DNA from: G963667915 sp965197385
Lineage (GTDB): Bacteria; Acidobacteriota; Vicinamibacteria; Vicinamibacterales; UBA823
Length of the DNA stretch: 64,000 bases
Direction of reading: 5' to 3'
Assembly (NCBI GenBank): GCA_965197385.1
Contig: CBDANA010000005.1
Coordinates: 62,001 to 126,000 of the forward strand
Position numbers and translations under genes: made by a program. The notes below the pieces were generated by a model. It saw only the letters and a program-made list of their open reading frames with translations. It was not told where the DNA came from and ran no database searches. This document shows, one piece after another, positions 54,173-61,964 of the stretch. Each line of letters starts with the position of its first letter. The stretch's first letter is position 1.

Positions 54173-54504
54173 TCCATCTTGATCACGCTGGCCCCGAAGC
54201 CGACATCCTCAACCGCCTGGGCCAGGGCGCTGGTCTCGACCAGGTCGGCCGCGTAGGTGATTTCCGCACGCGCGTCGTCATACGATACATTGGCAGCGAA
54301 CACTCCCTCGACGCTCAGCAGAGCCTGACGCACGGTCAGGGGACACCCGCCTCACGTCATGCCTTCGACGTGAAGGACGACGGTGTCGGCGTTCACAGGC
54401 GGAGTCTCGCCGCCACCTGATATCTGCGGGCCGCAGCCCCACACCGCCAGGGCGCCGAGCGTCAACATCGCCAGGAGACTCATCCGCGCGACTGATGAGA
54501 TCAT
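54169..54504 (-). CDS. merP: MerP-like periplasmic metal-binding protein with UGA (selenocysteine candidate) in the GMTCxxC motif
   Basis: ATG 54504 overlaps the previous stop. A lipoprotein-type signal (SLLAMLTLGALAVWGC) is followed by a heavy-metal-associated domain. VVLHVEGMT is followed by TGA (54354-54352, residue 51), then GGCPLTVRQALLSVEGVFAA and the rest of the HMA fold (YDDARAEITYAADLV, ALAQAVEDVGFGASV) to TGA 54169. In HMA proteins the motif is GMTC-x-x-C, so the UGA sits exactly at the first metal-binding Cys. The frame is intact on both sides and coupled to neighbours at both ends. Reading UGA as selenocysteine gives 111 residues. Otherwise the product would be a 50-residue signal-bearing stub. 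Confidence 0.8.
54324..54340 (-). promoter_or_regulatory. candidate bacterial SECIS hairpin after the merP UGA
   Basis: On the minus strand CCTGAC pairs with GTCAGG around loop CGTGC. The loop starts 18 nt after the UGA (17 nt between) and has G in second position, matching the general rule for bacterial SECIS elements (small loop, early G, 16-37 nt from UGA). The DUF3179 hairpin has loop CGTGT. Confidence 0.6.
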
Positions 54505-54839
54505 GTGCGTTCTCCTTCCGAATGCTTCTGGGCACCTTTCAGAGTCCGCCTGATCTGCATTACGGAGGGCCAGCCAGCCATCCGGCCTTCGTCCGAGTAT
54601 ACCCGGCAGCTCAGGGCATAACCTTGTTTGCCGGCGTCCGGGCCTTCGATGTCGACGCCGTCGATGCGGATGGTCGGCGACCCGATCAAGCGCTTCGCCT
54701 GGGCGTCCGCGTCAGAGGTGACGGCCACCATGTCAACGTCGGGCGCTTCGGCTGCCTCCAGATGCAACGCATCCTTCAGGTTATCCAGCGCCCGGGGATA
54801 CGAGGGGCATCCGTCGAAGTAGAACAGCTCAATAGTCAT
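54501..54839 (-). CDS. thioredoxin-like protein of the mer operon
   Basis: A 112-residue protein starting ATG 54839 (overlapping the merR stop, ATGA). The fold begins MTIELFYFDGCPSYPRALDN, with a single Cys-Pro at the usual thioredoxin active-site position, then LIGSPTIRIDGVDIEGP (cis-Pro loop) and ALSCRVYSDEGRMAG. Such small thioredoxin-like proteins with FDGCP often accompany mercury resistance genes, but a function is not established. No signal peptide, so cytosolic. Its Cys may handle Hg(II) or keep the operon's thiols or selenol reduced. Confidence 0.75.
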   Translation of the reverse strand: MTIELFYFDGCPSYPRALDNLKDALHLEAAEAPDVDMVAVTSDADAQAKRLIGSPTIRIDGVDIEGPDAGKQGYALSCRVYSDEGRMAGWPSVMQIRRTLKGAQKHSEGERT

Positions 54840-55257
54840 GGTTCGGAAAACTCGATTACCGGACACGTGGTTGCATCCTCGGTCGTCAATGCCTGCGCAC
54901 ACTGCCGCTGCGTCGCCTTCAGGGTTTTCTGGAGCGCGGTGAGCTCCTTCAGCTTGGCGTCGAGCTCCGCCACCTTGCGGCTCAGCAGGTCGTGCACGCG
55001 CCGGCATCGCCGCAGCCCCCCGCGGCCGTTGAAACTGACGAGCTCATGGATTTCCTCGAGACGGAAGTCCAGCAGCTGGGCCCGCTTGATGAAGCGCAGT
55101 CGATCGAGAGCGGTGTCGGAGTAGAGACGGAAGCCGCCTGGACTGCGCGCCGGGCCGGGAGCAACCCCAGCCGCTCGTAGTAGCGCAGCGCATCCGGCGT
55201 CAGGCCACTCTGGGCGGCCAGCTCGCCGATGCGGTAGGTGCCGTCTGCCACGGGCAT
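54836..55257 (-). CDS. merR: MerR-type mercury-responsive regulator, one apparent frameshift
   Basis: ATG 55257: TYRIGELAAQSGLTPDALRY, then YERLGLLP. Near 55160 one more base in the CCCGG run continues as GPARSPGGFRLYSDTALDRL and RFIKRAQLLDFRLEEIHELV, giving 140 residues. Three Cys lie at the positions expected for Hg(II) binding in MerR: RRCRRV, QRQCAQAL and TTCPVIE. It should repress and, with metal, activate the operon from its dyad operator. It is co-directional with the structural genes rather than divergent. Confidence 0.82.
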
Positions 55258-55263
55258 ATCGAT

Positions 55264-55295
55264 AGTATGCACCCTGGAGTCCACTCCAGAGTCAA
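55264..55295 (-). promoter_or_regulatory. MerR-type promoter and operator with 20-bp spacer
   Basis: Minus strand: TTGACT (55295-55290) as -35, CATACT (55269-55264) as -10, separated by 20 bp that contain the dyad CTGGAGT-GG-ACTCCAG (55289-55274). Long 19-20-bp spacers with a central operator are characteristic of MerR-family promoters. The -10 ends 6 nt before ATG 55257, implying a leaderless merR mRNA. Confidence 0.8.
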
Positions 55296-55405
55296 TTCCT
55301 TTTTCTCTACATACCTTTGCGATCGCGGGATTGGAGGACGATCCTTCGGATCGCCGCATCGCGCGACCTCCCCTCGGCTCCGCTCGGGGGCCCTGCCGAG
55401 CCGCG

Positions 55406-56068
55406 CTACGGGTTCAAGCGCGTGAGCGTCCAGCCGTTGCCGTCGCGTTCATACACCAGCCGATCATGTAACCGGTTGGCTCGTCCCTGCCAGAACTCGA
55501 TCCGCTCTGGCTTCACGACATACCCACCCCAGAAGGAGGGTCTCGTAATGTCCTGAGCCTTGAACTTCTGCTCGACTTCCTTTGCCTTTTGGACGAGCTG
55601 GTCGTAGCGTTCGAGCGGGGCGCTCTGGGTGGAGGCCCAGGCGCCGATTTGGCTGCCGCGCAGGCGGGTGCGGAAGTAGGCCTCGGACTCTTCCGCGCTC
55701 GTGCGCTCGACGGTCCCCTCGATGCGCACCTGACGCTGCAGGAGGAGCCAGTGGCAGATGAGCGCGGCGCGCGGGTTCTCGTCGAGGTCGCGGCACTTGC
55801 GGCTGTCGTAGTTCGTATAGAAGATGAAGCCGCGCTGGTCGAAGCCCTTGAGGAGGACCATGCGGGCCGAGGGGGCGCCGTCCCTGGAGGCGGTGGCGAG
55901 CGTCATTGCCTCGGGGAGGGCCAAGCCGGAAGCTCTTGCGCGATCGAACCATTCGCCGAAGAGCCGGAAGGGGTCGGGGCCGGCCTCGGCCTCGGTGAGG
56001 CCGCGGGTGAGGCCTTTGATGCCCTGGCCGAGCGAGAAGACGAGGCGGAGCTTGGTCAGTAAGGACAT
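55406..56068 (-). CDS. pdxH: pyridoxamine/pyridoxine 5'-phosphate oxidase
   Basis: A 220-residue FMN enzyme: PDPFRLFGEWFDRARASGLA, MTLATASRDGAPSARMVLLK, FIFYTNYDSRKCRDLDENPR, GSQIGAWASTQSAPLE and the C-terminal RIEFWQGRANRLHDRLVYER with the substrate-binding RLHDR. It oxidises pyridoxamine or pyridoxine phosphate to PLP. It is a housekeeping gene, complete, sitting between the mer operon and IS copy 2; the plentiful PLP enzymes in this genome need its product. Confidence 0.93.
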   Translation of the reverse strand: MSLLTKLRLVFSLGQGIKGLTRGLTEAEAGPDPFRLFGEWFDRARASGLALPEAMTLATASRDGAPSARMVLLKGFDQRGFIFYTNYDSRKCRDLDENPRAALICHWLLLQRQVRIEGTVERTSAEESEAYFRTRLRGSQIGAWASTQSAPLERYDQLVQKAKEVEQKFKAQDITRPSFWGGYVVKPERIEFWQGRANRLHDRLVYERDGNGWTLTRLNP

Positions 56069-56102
56069 GGATTAGCGCGACGACGCGAAACCATCATTGT
56101 AC

Positions 56103-57763
56103 CCCCGGATTTCCGATTTGGCTGTGGTACCGTATCGGCAGGCCAGTCGCCGCGCCTTGATTTCCGGGGCTCCGACGCAAGGAACCCCGCCACGGAGGGT
56201 GACACCCTGTGGGTGAATGACAGCACGAGGCGTTTCAGTTCACGTTCAATGGCTTTCTGAAGGTCGCATTCCAGGGGTCGCGCATCACCTCCGACGCCGG
56301 TCTCCTTCTGGTGCGCGAGTTGGATGAACGCCTGGGGCTGGCGACACTCATCGCCGAGCACCTGAGCGACTCCCGACAGGGCTTGCACACCCAGTTCAGC
56401 CTGGCGGATCTCCTGCGACAGTCGGTCTACAGTCGGCTCGCGGGCTACGAAGACCTGAACGATGCGGTGCGCGTGTCGGCGGACCCGACGTTTCGTCTCA
56501 TCGGGGCGCCAACGCTCTGGGACCGCGGTGGCGCGCTGACCTCGCCGCTGCATTGGTTCGAGACTGAGCTGCTGACCCGAGAGGAGAAGCTCGTCGGGCT
56601 GATGGCCGTGAACCGGGAGGTGCTCGCACAGGCTGAGATGCCAACGCGCGCCGGCCGGATTGTGCTCGACATGGATTCGAGTGAGAGCCCGGTGCATGGG
56701 GCGCAGGAAGGGAGCGCGTACAACGGGCACTTTGAATCAGTCTGTTACCACCCGCTGTTTCTGTTCAACGAGCACGGCGACTGCGTGGCCGCCCCGCTGC
56801 GGCCCGGCAACGTGCATAGCGCCGACGATTGGGACGACCTGCTCGTGCCGGAAATTGACCGGCAGCAGGCGGAGGGTACGCGCGTGGCGTTCCGCGCGGA
56901 CGCGGCGTTTGCCAAGCCGGAGATCTACGACGCGCTCGAGACGCGCGACGTGGACTATGTCATCCGCATGCCGGCGAACAAGAGCGTGGAGCTGGAAATC
57001 GAAGCCCTCCTCTTTCGTCCGCCGGGACGGCCGAGCCGCAAGCCCTTGGTGCGCTACAAGAGTTTCCGCTATCAAGCGAAGAGCTGGACCACGCCCAGAC
57101 GGATTGTCGCCAAGGTGGAGCACCACCGAGGGGAGCTGTTCCCGCGCGTCGGCTTCATCGTGACCAAGATGGCCCTCCCGAGCCGCTCGGTCGTACGGTT
57201 CTACAACAAGCGCGGCACGGCGGAGCAATGGATCAAGGAAGGCAAGCAGGCCACCCACTGGACGCGGCTGTCGTGCCCTCGGTTCCGGGCGAACGAAGTG
57301 CGCCTGCAACTGAGTGTCCTGGCCTACAACCTGGGCAACCTCTGGCGCAGATGGGTCCTGCCGCCGCGGGTCACGCGCTGGTCGCTCACGAGTCTCCAGC
57401 AGCGGCTGGTGAAAACCGGAGGCCGGCTGGTGAAGCATGCCAGGGACTACTGGCTCCTGCTGGCAGAAGGGCATCTGACCCGTCGGCTGTTCGGCGACAT
57501 ACTGCGGAGGATCTGGGCGCTGCCCGTGCCGGGAGGATAGCGGGCGACCGCTTCCCGAGGAACTCCGGCGAAGAAACGGCGCACGTGTGGACCAGTGTCT
57601 GAGAAATGCCGTGAAAACAGCGGCTCTAGTCGGTCGCACGTCAGCGCGGGCTGAGTGACAGTCTCTGGAGCTGGACGATTGTGCGACGAACAGAAATTCG
57701 TGCGCGCGGCGGCGGTCGGGTGTATAACGGCGCCATCCGGGACAGGTAAAATGAAAATCCCGG
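56103..57763 (+). mobile_element. IS1380-family insertion sequence, copy 2, inside an integrase gene
   Basis: Same 1661-bp length and orientation as copy 1, starting CCCCGGATTTCC and ending AATCCCGG. Flanks are GTAC (left) and CTTG (right), so no matching target duplication remains. To its right lies the broken integrase. The lack of duplication suggests a deletion or recombination on one side. Confidence 0.85.
56213..57540 (+). CDS. IS1380 transposase (copy 2), N-terminal frameshift
   Basis: The protein from GTG 56311 is identical over its 409 residues to that of copy 1, including the three catalytic acidic residues. It carries the same missing base near the N-terminus, between GTG 56213 and the conserved FTFNGF segment. 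Two identical lesions mean the defect predates duplication, is a shared sequencing artefact, or reflects programmed frameshifting. Confidence 0.85.
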
Positions 57764-58159
57764 CTTGGCCTTGCCGACCGTGATTACCTTGGTCAGCAGA
57801 TCCACTCGACGCCACCGGAGGAACCGCAATTCCCCATTACGGAGCCCGGTGTGAATCCCCAGCGTGAAAGCCGGAAGCAGCGACCGTGACCGGCTGGCCG
57901 CGCATGCTTTGGCAAGCTTTTCTTCTTGCTCTGGGGTTAACGCGACGCCAACGTCCGTTCGGACCGGAAGCATGTGCACATCGGGAGCAAGCTGCGCCCA
58001 CAGCCGGTGTCGACGCAAGATCGCTCGCAGCGTGCCGACTTCGTTGTTGATGGTCTTGTGCGCCGCGTTGGTGTCTTGACGGGCCTGCTGGTATGCAGCG
58101 ATGTCGCGGTCGGTGATGTCGGTGTAGACCATTGGGGGAAGAGCCTTGAGGCGGTCCTG
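57764..58159 (-). pseudogene. tyrosine recombinase (phage-type integrase), broken at both ends
   Basis: Reads VYTDITDRDIAAYQQARQDT, INNEVGTLRAILRRHRLW, and LGIHTGLRNGELRFLRWRRV with the first catalytic Arg, then DLLTKVITVGKAK, where the IS1380 terminus begins. The rest of the catalytic domain (HxxR, Tyr) is gone. Upstream the N-terminal core-binding domain is cut by the GGGACT repeat at 58167. It marks an old integrative element. Confidence 0.8.
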
Positions 58160-58166
58160 CGGATCG

Positions 58167-58190
58167 CGGGACTGAAGTCCCGCGCTACAC
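58167..58190. repeat. GCGGGACTGAAGTCCCGCGCTACA hairpin, complete copy
   Basis: Perfect inverted repeat GCGGGACT/AGTCCCGC with 2-nt loop, followed by GCTACA. It overlaps the 3' end of the ATPase gene (stop at 58185) and forms the boundary of the broken integrase. Confidence 0.75.
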
Positions 58191-59303
58191 GAGGTCTCGA
58201 AGCAACTGCAGGGCGGGCGCCACGCGGATGCCGTCCGGGCTGACGTAATCTTTCGTTCCGGTTGCCGAAATCTGCCAGGCCTTGCACGAGGGAAACTTCT
58301 GCTTGAAGTACCGCAGCGCCTTGTCGATGCTGGTGTCCGCCCACTTGCACTCGACGGCGACGACCGGTGTCCGGCGCTCGACCATCACGAAGTCGACTTC
58401 TCGAGCGTCGGTGTCTCGAAAGTACCGCAATTCGATGTCGCGGCCCTTGGCATCCTGCTCGTGATGCACCCACTTGAGCAGGTGGCAGGCCACGAGATTC
58501 TCGAACCTGGCCGGCTCGTTCGGAACGATGCTCCAGTCGAGGTGGTAGTGCTTCTGTTCCTTCTTGACCGCCCTGATGCGGGGCGCGCCGAACGGCGACA
58601 GACGCACAACGGCATAGAGCCGCTCGAAAATCTGCAGCCAACTGGCCACGGTCTTGTGGCTCACCTGGAGGTCCTCCCGCAGAGCGTTGATCGACAATGG
58701 CGAGCCGACCAGGTCGGGTAGCCGCAGCATCAGGAGCTCGAGGGTGCCGAGATCGGCCACGCGTTCGAGGCTGACCACTTCCTCTCGGATGAGCACGTTG
58801 CGGTAGTCTCGCGACCAGCGTCGGCTTTCGACATCCGACGCAGCAAAATAAGGTTCCGGGAACCCGCCGAACCTGAGCAAGTTTCGAAAGTCGCTAGTGC
58901 TTCGAAGCTTCAGTTCGGCGACCGACAGGGGATGGAGCCGCAGTAGGCGATACCGGCCCTGCAGGGAATCGCCGCCGAAGCGGTAGAGGTCGAGCCTGGC
59001 GCTGCCGGTCACGAGCAGCCGCGTGCCGCGTGGGCGACCGTCGTACAGGCCCTTGAGATAGTTGCGCCAGCCTCGATATTTGTGGATCTCGTCGAAGATC
59101 CAGAGCTTCGTAGACGGTAACTCACGCCGCAGGATCCGCTCGCGATGCTCGGCGACATCCCAGTTGAGATAGCTCTGGCGTCCACCGCGGAGTGAGAGTA
59201 CGAGAGTCGTCTTGCCAACCTGGCGTGGGCCGGCCACGAAGACCATCTTGCGTTCGAGGTCCTTGACGACCTGCGGTCGCAGGTATCGGCGCAGAGGAGC
59301 CAC
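58185..59303 (-). CDS. AAA ATPase with DUF4143 domain
   Basis: A 372-residue protein: Walker A VFVAGPRQVGKTTLVLSL, Walker B KLWIFDEIHKYRGW, sensor RLLVTGSARLDLYRFGGDSL, then a winged-helix segment (SINALREDLQVSHKTVASWL) and the DUF4143 nuclease-like fold (ELRYFRDTDAREVDFVMVER, VAVECKW with the D-ExK pattern). Such ATPases are widespread accessory genes of uncertain function, often on mobile DNA. The gene is complete, starting ATG 59303. Confidence 0.88.
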   Translation of the reverse strand: MAPLRRYLRPQVVKDLERKMVFVAGPRQVGKTTLVLSLRGGRQSYLNWDVAEHRERILRRELPSTKLWIFDEIHKYRGWRNYLKGLYDGRPRGTRLLVTGSARLDLYRFGGDSLQGRYRLLRLHPLSVAELKLRSTSDFRNLLRFGGFPEPYFAASDVESRRWSRDYRNVLIREEVVSLERVADLGTLELLMLRLPDLVGSPLSINALREDLQVSHKTVASWLQIFERLYAVVRLSPFGAPRIRAVKKEQKHYHLDWSIVPNEPARFENLVACHLLKWVHHEQDAKGRDIELRYFRDTDAREVDFVMVERRTPVVAVECKWADTSIDKALRYFKQKFPSCKAWQISATGTKDYVSPDGIRVAPALQLLRDLV

Positions 59304-59417
59304 GGCGCGAAGATATCAGTAATTTACACTATAGTCAAAAACACTCATGAGTCATTTCTACACCGATCGGAAATCACCAGTAGTTTCTGAGATACAGCGC
59401 AGTCGTGACATGCTATC

Positions 59418-60140
59418 ATGAAGGTGGTCGGCCTGGGCGAGTTCATCGCCGGCGCGATCGGCATGGCGCCGAACCAGCGGCTGCTCGAAGGAGCCTACCG
59501 GCACGCCGCGCGGCGCGGCTGGAGCGTGACGCAGCACTCCGGCTCGGCGGCGGAGCACGAGGCTCACCTCCGGGCGATGGAGCAGGTGGCCGAGGAGTTT
59601 CCGATCGAGACCCTGCGTTGGTCGCTCGAGCATGTCTTCGAGCTGACCGAGACGCAGATCATGCGGCTGCGGCTGATCAGCGTCGGCGTCGGGCTGCAGA
59701 ACCAGCAGTACCTGAAGACCGGCGCGCAGGTCGTGTCGAGCCATTACGGCCCGCCGTTTCGCAGCATCGTCGATGCCGGCCTGCGCGCGTCGGCCGGCAC
59801 CGACGCGGCCGGCGTGAGCCCGCTCAATCCCTGGATCTCCATCTATTACATGGTGACCGGCAAGAACGCGGCGGGCGAGGTGGTGAACGACGGTCAGCAG
59901 ATCACGCGGATGGAGGCGCTGCGGCTCTACACGATGGGCAGCGCCTACCAGTCGTTCGACGAGGACACGCTCGGCTCGATCGAGGTGGGCAAGCTGGCCG
60001 ACCTCGTCGTCCTCGACGCCGACTACCTCGAGGTGCCGGATAAAGCGCTACGCCAGATCGCGTCGGTGCTGACGATCGTCGGAGGGCGGGTCGTGCATGC
60101 CGACGGGCCGTTTGGGGAGCTGGCGGAGACGGCGTGGTGA
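59418..60140 (+). pseudogene. amidohydrolase (YtcJ-like), C-terminal half only
   Basis: The 240-residue frame begins in mid-domain: GWSVTQHSGSAAEHEAHLRA (metal-binding His region), RWSLEHVFELTE, RASAGTDAAGVSPLNPW (metal Asp), then SIEVGKLADLVVLDADYLEV and VLTIVGGRVVHA, the composite beta-sandwich end. The N-terminal HxH motif and half of the barrel are missing; upstream is the start of the divergent ATPase gene. Probably inactive. Confidence 0.8.
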
Positions 60141-60279
60141 GGCGCGGCTGTTTCTTCCTGACAGTTCCCTTCCCATATCTGTACACGTTGTCGCTGGCGC
60201 CAAGACGGCCGCTTGATTATGGTCGGCGGCCGTATTTCGATTAGCCCACCTTTATCAGTCCGCCCAGCGTTTCCAGCGA

Positions 60280-60285
60280 TATAAT
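60280..60285 (+). promoter_or_regulatory. -10 box (TATAAT) of the truncated kinase
   Basis: TATAAT followed by TCGGCT, 22 nt before ATG 60308; comparable with TATAATCGGCT ahead of the intact kinase at 9455. Confidence 0.4.
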
Positions 60286-60307
60286 TCGGCTCCTCTGCGG
60301 AAAAGCG

Positions 60308-60690
60308 ATGGGCATCACCCCTGGCTCCCGGGTGGGACCATACGACGTCGTGTCCGCTCTCGCTGCTGGCGGCATGGGCGAGGTCTTCCTCACCCGGGAT
60401 ACCCGCCTGCGCCGGCAGGTCGTCCTGAAGACCCTGCTGGGTGCAGAGAGCCACTCGGCCGAGGCGCGGAAGCGGCTGCTGCACGAGACGCGTGCCGCCG
60501 CCACGCTCAACCACCCGAACATCGCGTCGATCTACGACATCCTCGAATTCGACGACCAGGCGGTCATCGTCATGGAGTACGTGCCGGGCGAGTCGCTTGT
60601 CGCCAAGGTGCGCTCGGGCGGACTGCCTCCAGCCGAGGTGATCGACCTCGGCCTTCAGCTGGCCGACGCGTTGATCGAGGCGGCAAAAGC
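60308..60690 (+). pseudogene. Ser/Thr protein kinase, N-lobe only
   Basis: Reads GSRVGPYDVVSALAAGGMGE, VVLKTLLGAE (ATP Lys), TLNHPNIASIYDILEFDDQA, VIVMEYVPGESL, then stops resembling a kinase before the HRD catalytic loop. At 60690-60760 the frame enters a GGACGTCCCGCGCTACA repeat and continues, without a stop, into the sigma-like protein. Only the N-lobe survives, so it cannot be catalytic. Confidence 0.8.
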
Positions 60691-60713
60691 TGCGCCACAT
60701 CCCATCGGGATTG

Positions 60714-60757
60714 GTTGTAGCGCAGGACGTCCCGCGCTACAGTCCCGCGCTACGCAG
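60714..60757. repeat. TGTAGCGC / GTCCCGCGCTACA repeat cluster at the kinase breakpoint
   Basis: TGTAGCGCAGGACGTCCCGCGCTACAG followed by TCCCGCGCTACGC: a relic of the same hairpin family, with one arm duplicated, exactly where the kinase resemblance ends. Confidence 0.65.
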
Positions 60758-60793
60758 GCTAGATCACCGTCGATGCGTTACGATGATCGGGCG

Positions 60794-61225
60794 ATGAGCA
60801 CCGCACTCGACGAGATCCGGCAGGAAGTGAACGAGTCGCTCGCACGTGTGTGCCCCCGGTGGACCGCGGAGCGGCGCGATGCGGTGGTCCGGGCTGCGTG
60901 GGCGCGTCTGTTGGTGATGCTCGCGGTCGACACGGCGCCAGCGGGCGCCGAGCTGTGGGGTTCGGTGTTCGTCGCCACGCTGGCCGAGGTCCGCAGCCAT
61001 GCTGCCGACCCTCCCTCCGAGCCAACCCTCGGTGCGGCGGTGCAGGCCTGCCTCGCCGCACTGGACCGTCCCGCGCGGCTGGCCCTGACGCTCCATCTTC
61101 AGGGGCACCCGGTATCGGAGATCGCCGGCTGGCTGGGACGATCGATCAAGCAGGCAGAGCAGCAGGTCTTTCACGCGCTGTCGGAGCTGCGCGCCTGTCT
61201 GGAAGCCAAAGGGATGCAGCCGTGA
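60794..61225 (+). CDS. small sigma-70-like protein (region 4 present, region 2 not recognisable)
   Basis: A 143-residue protein from ATG 60794. The C-terminus matches ECF sigma region 4: ALDRPARLALTLHLQGHPVS, EIAGWLGRSIKQAEQQVFHA, LSELRACL. The N-terminal half is helical but lacks clear sigma region 2 motifs. It is followed, with a GTGA overlap, by an anti-sigma-like membrane protein, so the two likely form a regulatory pair. The frame continues upstream into the kinase fragment, but the ATG here is the more natural start. Confidence 0.7.
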   Translation: MSTALDEIRQEVNESLARVCPRWTAERRDAVVRAAWARLLVMLAVDTAPAGAELWGSVFVATLAEVRSHAADPPSEPTLGAAVQACLAALDRPARLALTLHLQGHPVSEIAGWLGRSIKQAEQQVFHALSELRACLEAKGMQP

Positions 61226-61896
61226 CGCTTGGAGAGATCGATCACGTCCGGCGTCTGCGCGAGGCGCTCGACGAGCTGGCAGACATGACGGTAGGCGACG
61301 CGTGTCCAGACGTCGATCGACTCTGGGCGGCGACGCGCGGTGAGTTGCCTCATCAGCAAGTAGAAGAAACGATCGATCACGTGGCGTCGTGCCAGGCGTG
61401 CGCCCGGGCGTGGCGGCTGGCGGTCGATCTGGGACGCCTGACGCCGCACGTCACGATCACTCCGCTACGGTCCTCCTGGACGCTTGCGCGGTTGGTGCCG
61501 GCGTTCATCGGGGCGAACATCCTGCTGATTGGAGGAACGCTCATCTTCCAGATCGTGCGTGGACCTTCCGAGGCACCGGTGGCTTCGAGCGCCAGTGCGC
61601 CGGAATTCATCGAGCCGGCTGAGTTGGTCAGGCTGGTCGAGTCCGACGGGCCGGTGGCGGAGACGCCTGGTCAGTTCCGATGGGAGCCGGTGGCGTCCGC
61701 CGACGCGTATCAGGTGCTCGTGTATGCCGCCGACGGGACGCTGGTGTGGACGAGCGAAGAGCTGACGGAGCCCGGTGTGGCGTGGCCCGATTCAATCTCG
61801 CTGGGTGAAGCCACCTACTACTGGGGCGTCAGCGCATTCAGCGCGGGTGACATCGTCGCAGAGTCCGGTCTGGCGTCGGTCGAGCTGACGCGCTAG
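61222..61896 (+). CDS. membrane anti-sigma-factor-like protein
   Basis: A 224-residue protein, GTG start overlapping the sigma-like stop. Residues 45-70 carry a zinc-finger anti-sigma motif, HVASCQACARAW (H-x3-C-x2-C). One membrane helix (LVPAFIGANILLIGGTLIF) follows, then an extracytoplasmic domain with a fibronectin-III-like strand pattern (FRWEPVASADAYQVLVYAAD, ATYYWGVSAFSAGD). It would hold the sigma-like partner inactive until an envelope signal is sensed. Confidence 0.78.
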   Translation: MTLGEIDHVRRLREALDELADMTVGDACPDVDRLWAATRGELPHQQVEETIDHVASCQACARAWRLAVDLGRLTPHVTITPLRSSWTLARLVPAFIGANILLIGGTLIFQIVRGPSEAPVASSASAPEFIEPAELVRLVESDGPVAETPGQFRWEPVASADAYQVLVYAADGTLVWTSEELTEPGVAWPDSISLGEATYYWGVSAFSAGDIVAESGLASVELTR

Positions 61897-61964
61897 GGTG
61901 GGAGCTCATACCGGAACGGGCCTTTCTCCGCGCCCGATTTCGGTAATCTGAACGCCGGCAGCTG

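Noticed and set aside
52148..57763. A composite transposon carrying mer and pdxH between two IS1380 copies
   Set aside because: Copy 1 has its own CTTA duplication, and the mer operon extends past it to the merA-like fragment, so copy 1 inserted into an existing operon. The outer flanks (CTTA and CTTG) do not match as a target duplication of a composite unit.
60308..61225. A 305-residue kinase/sigma-factor fusion protein
   Set aside because: The frame is open, but the joining segment is translated repeat DNA, the kinase lacks its catalytic loop, and the sigma-like part has its own ATG and operon partner.
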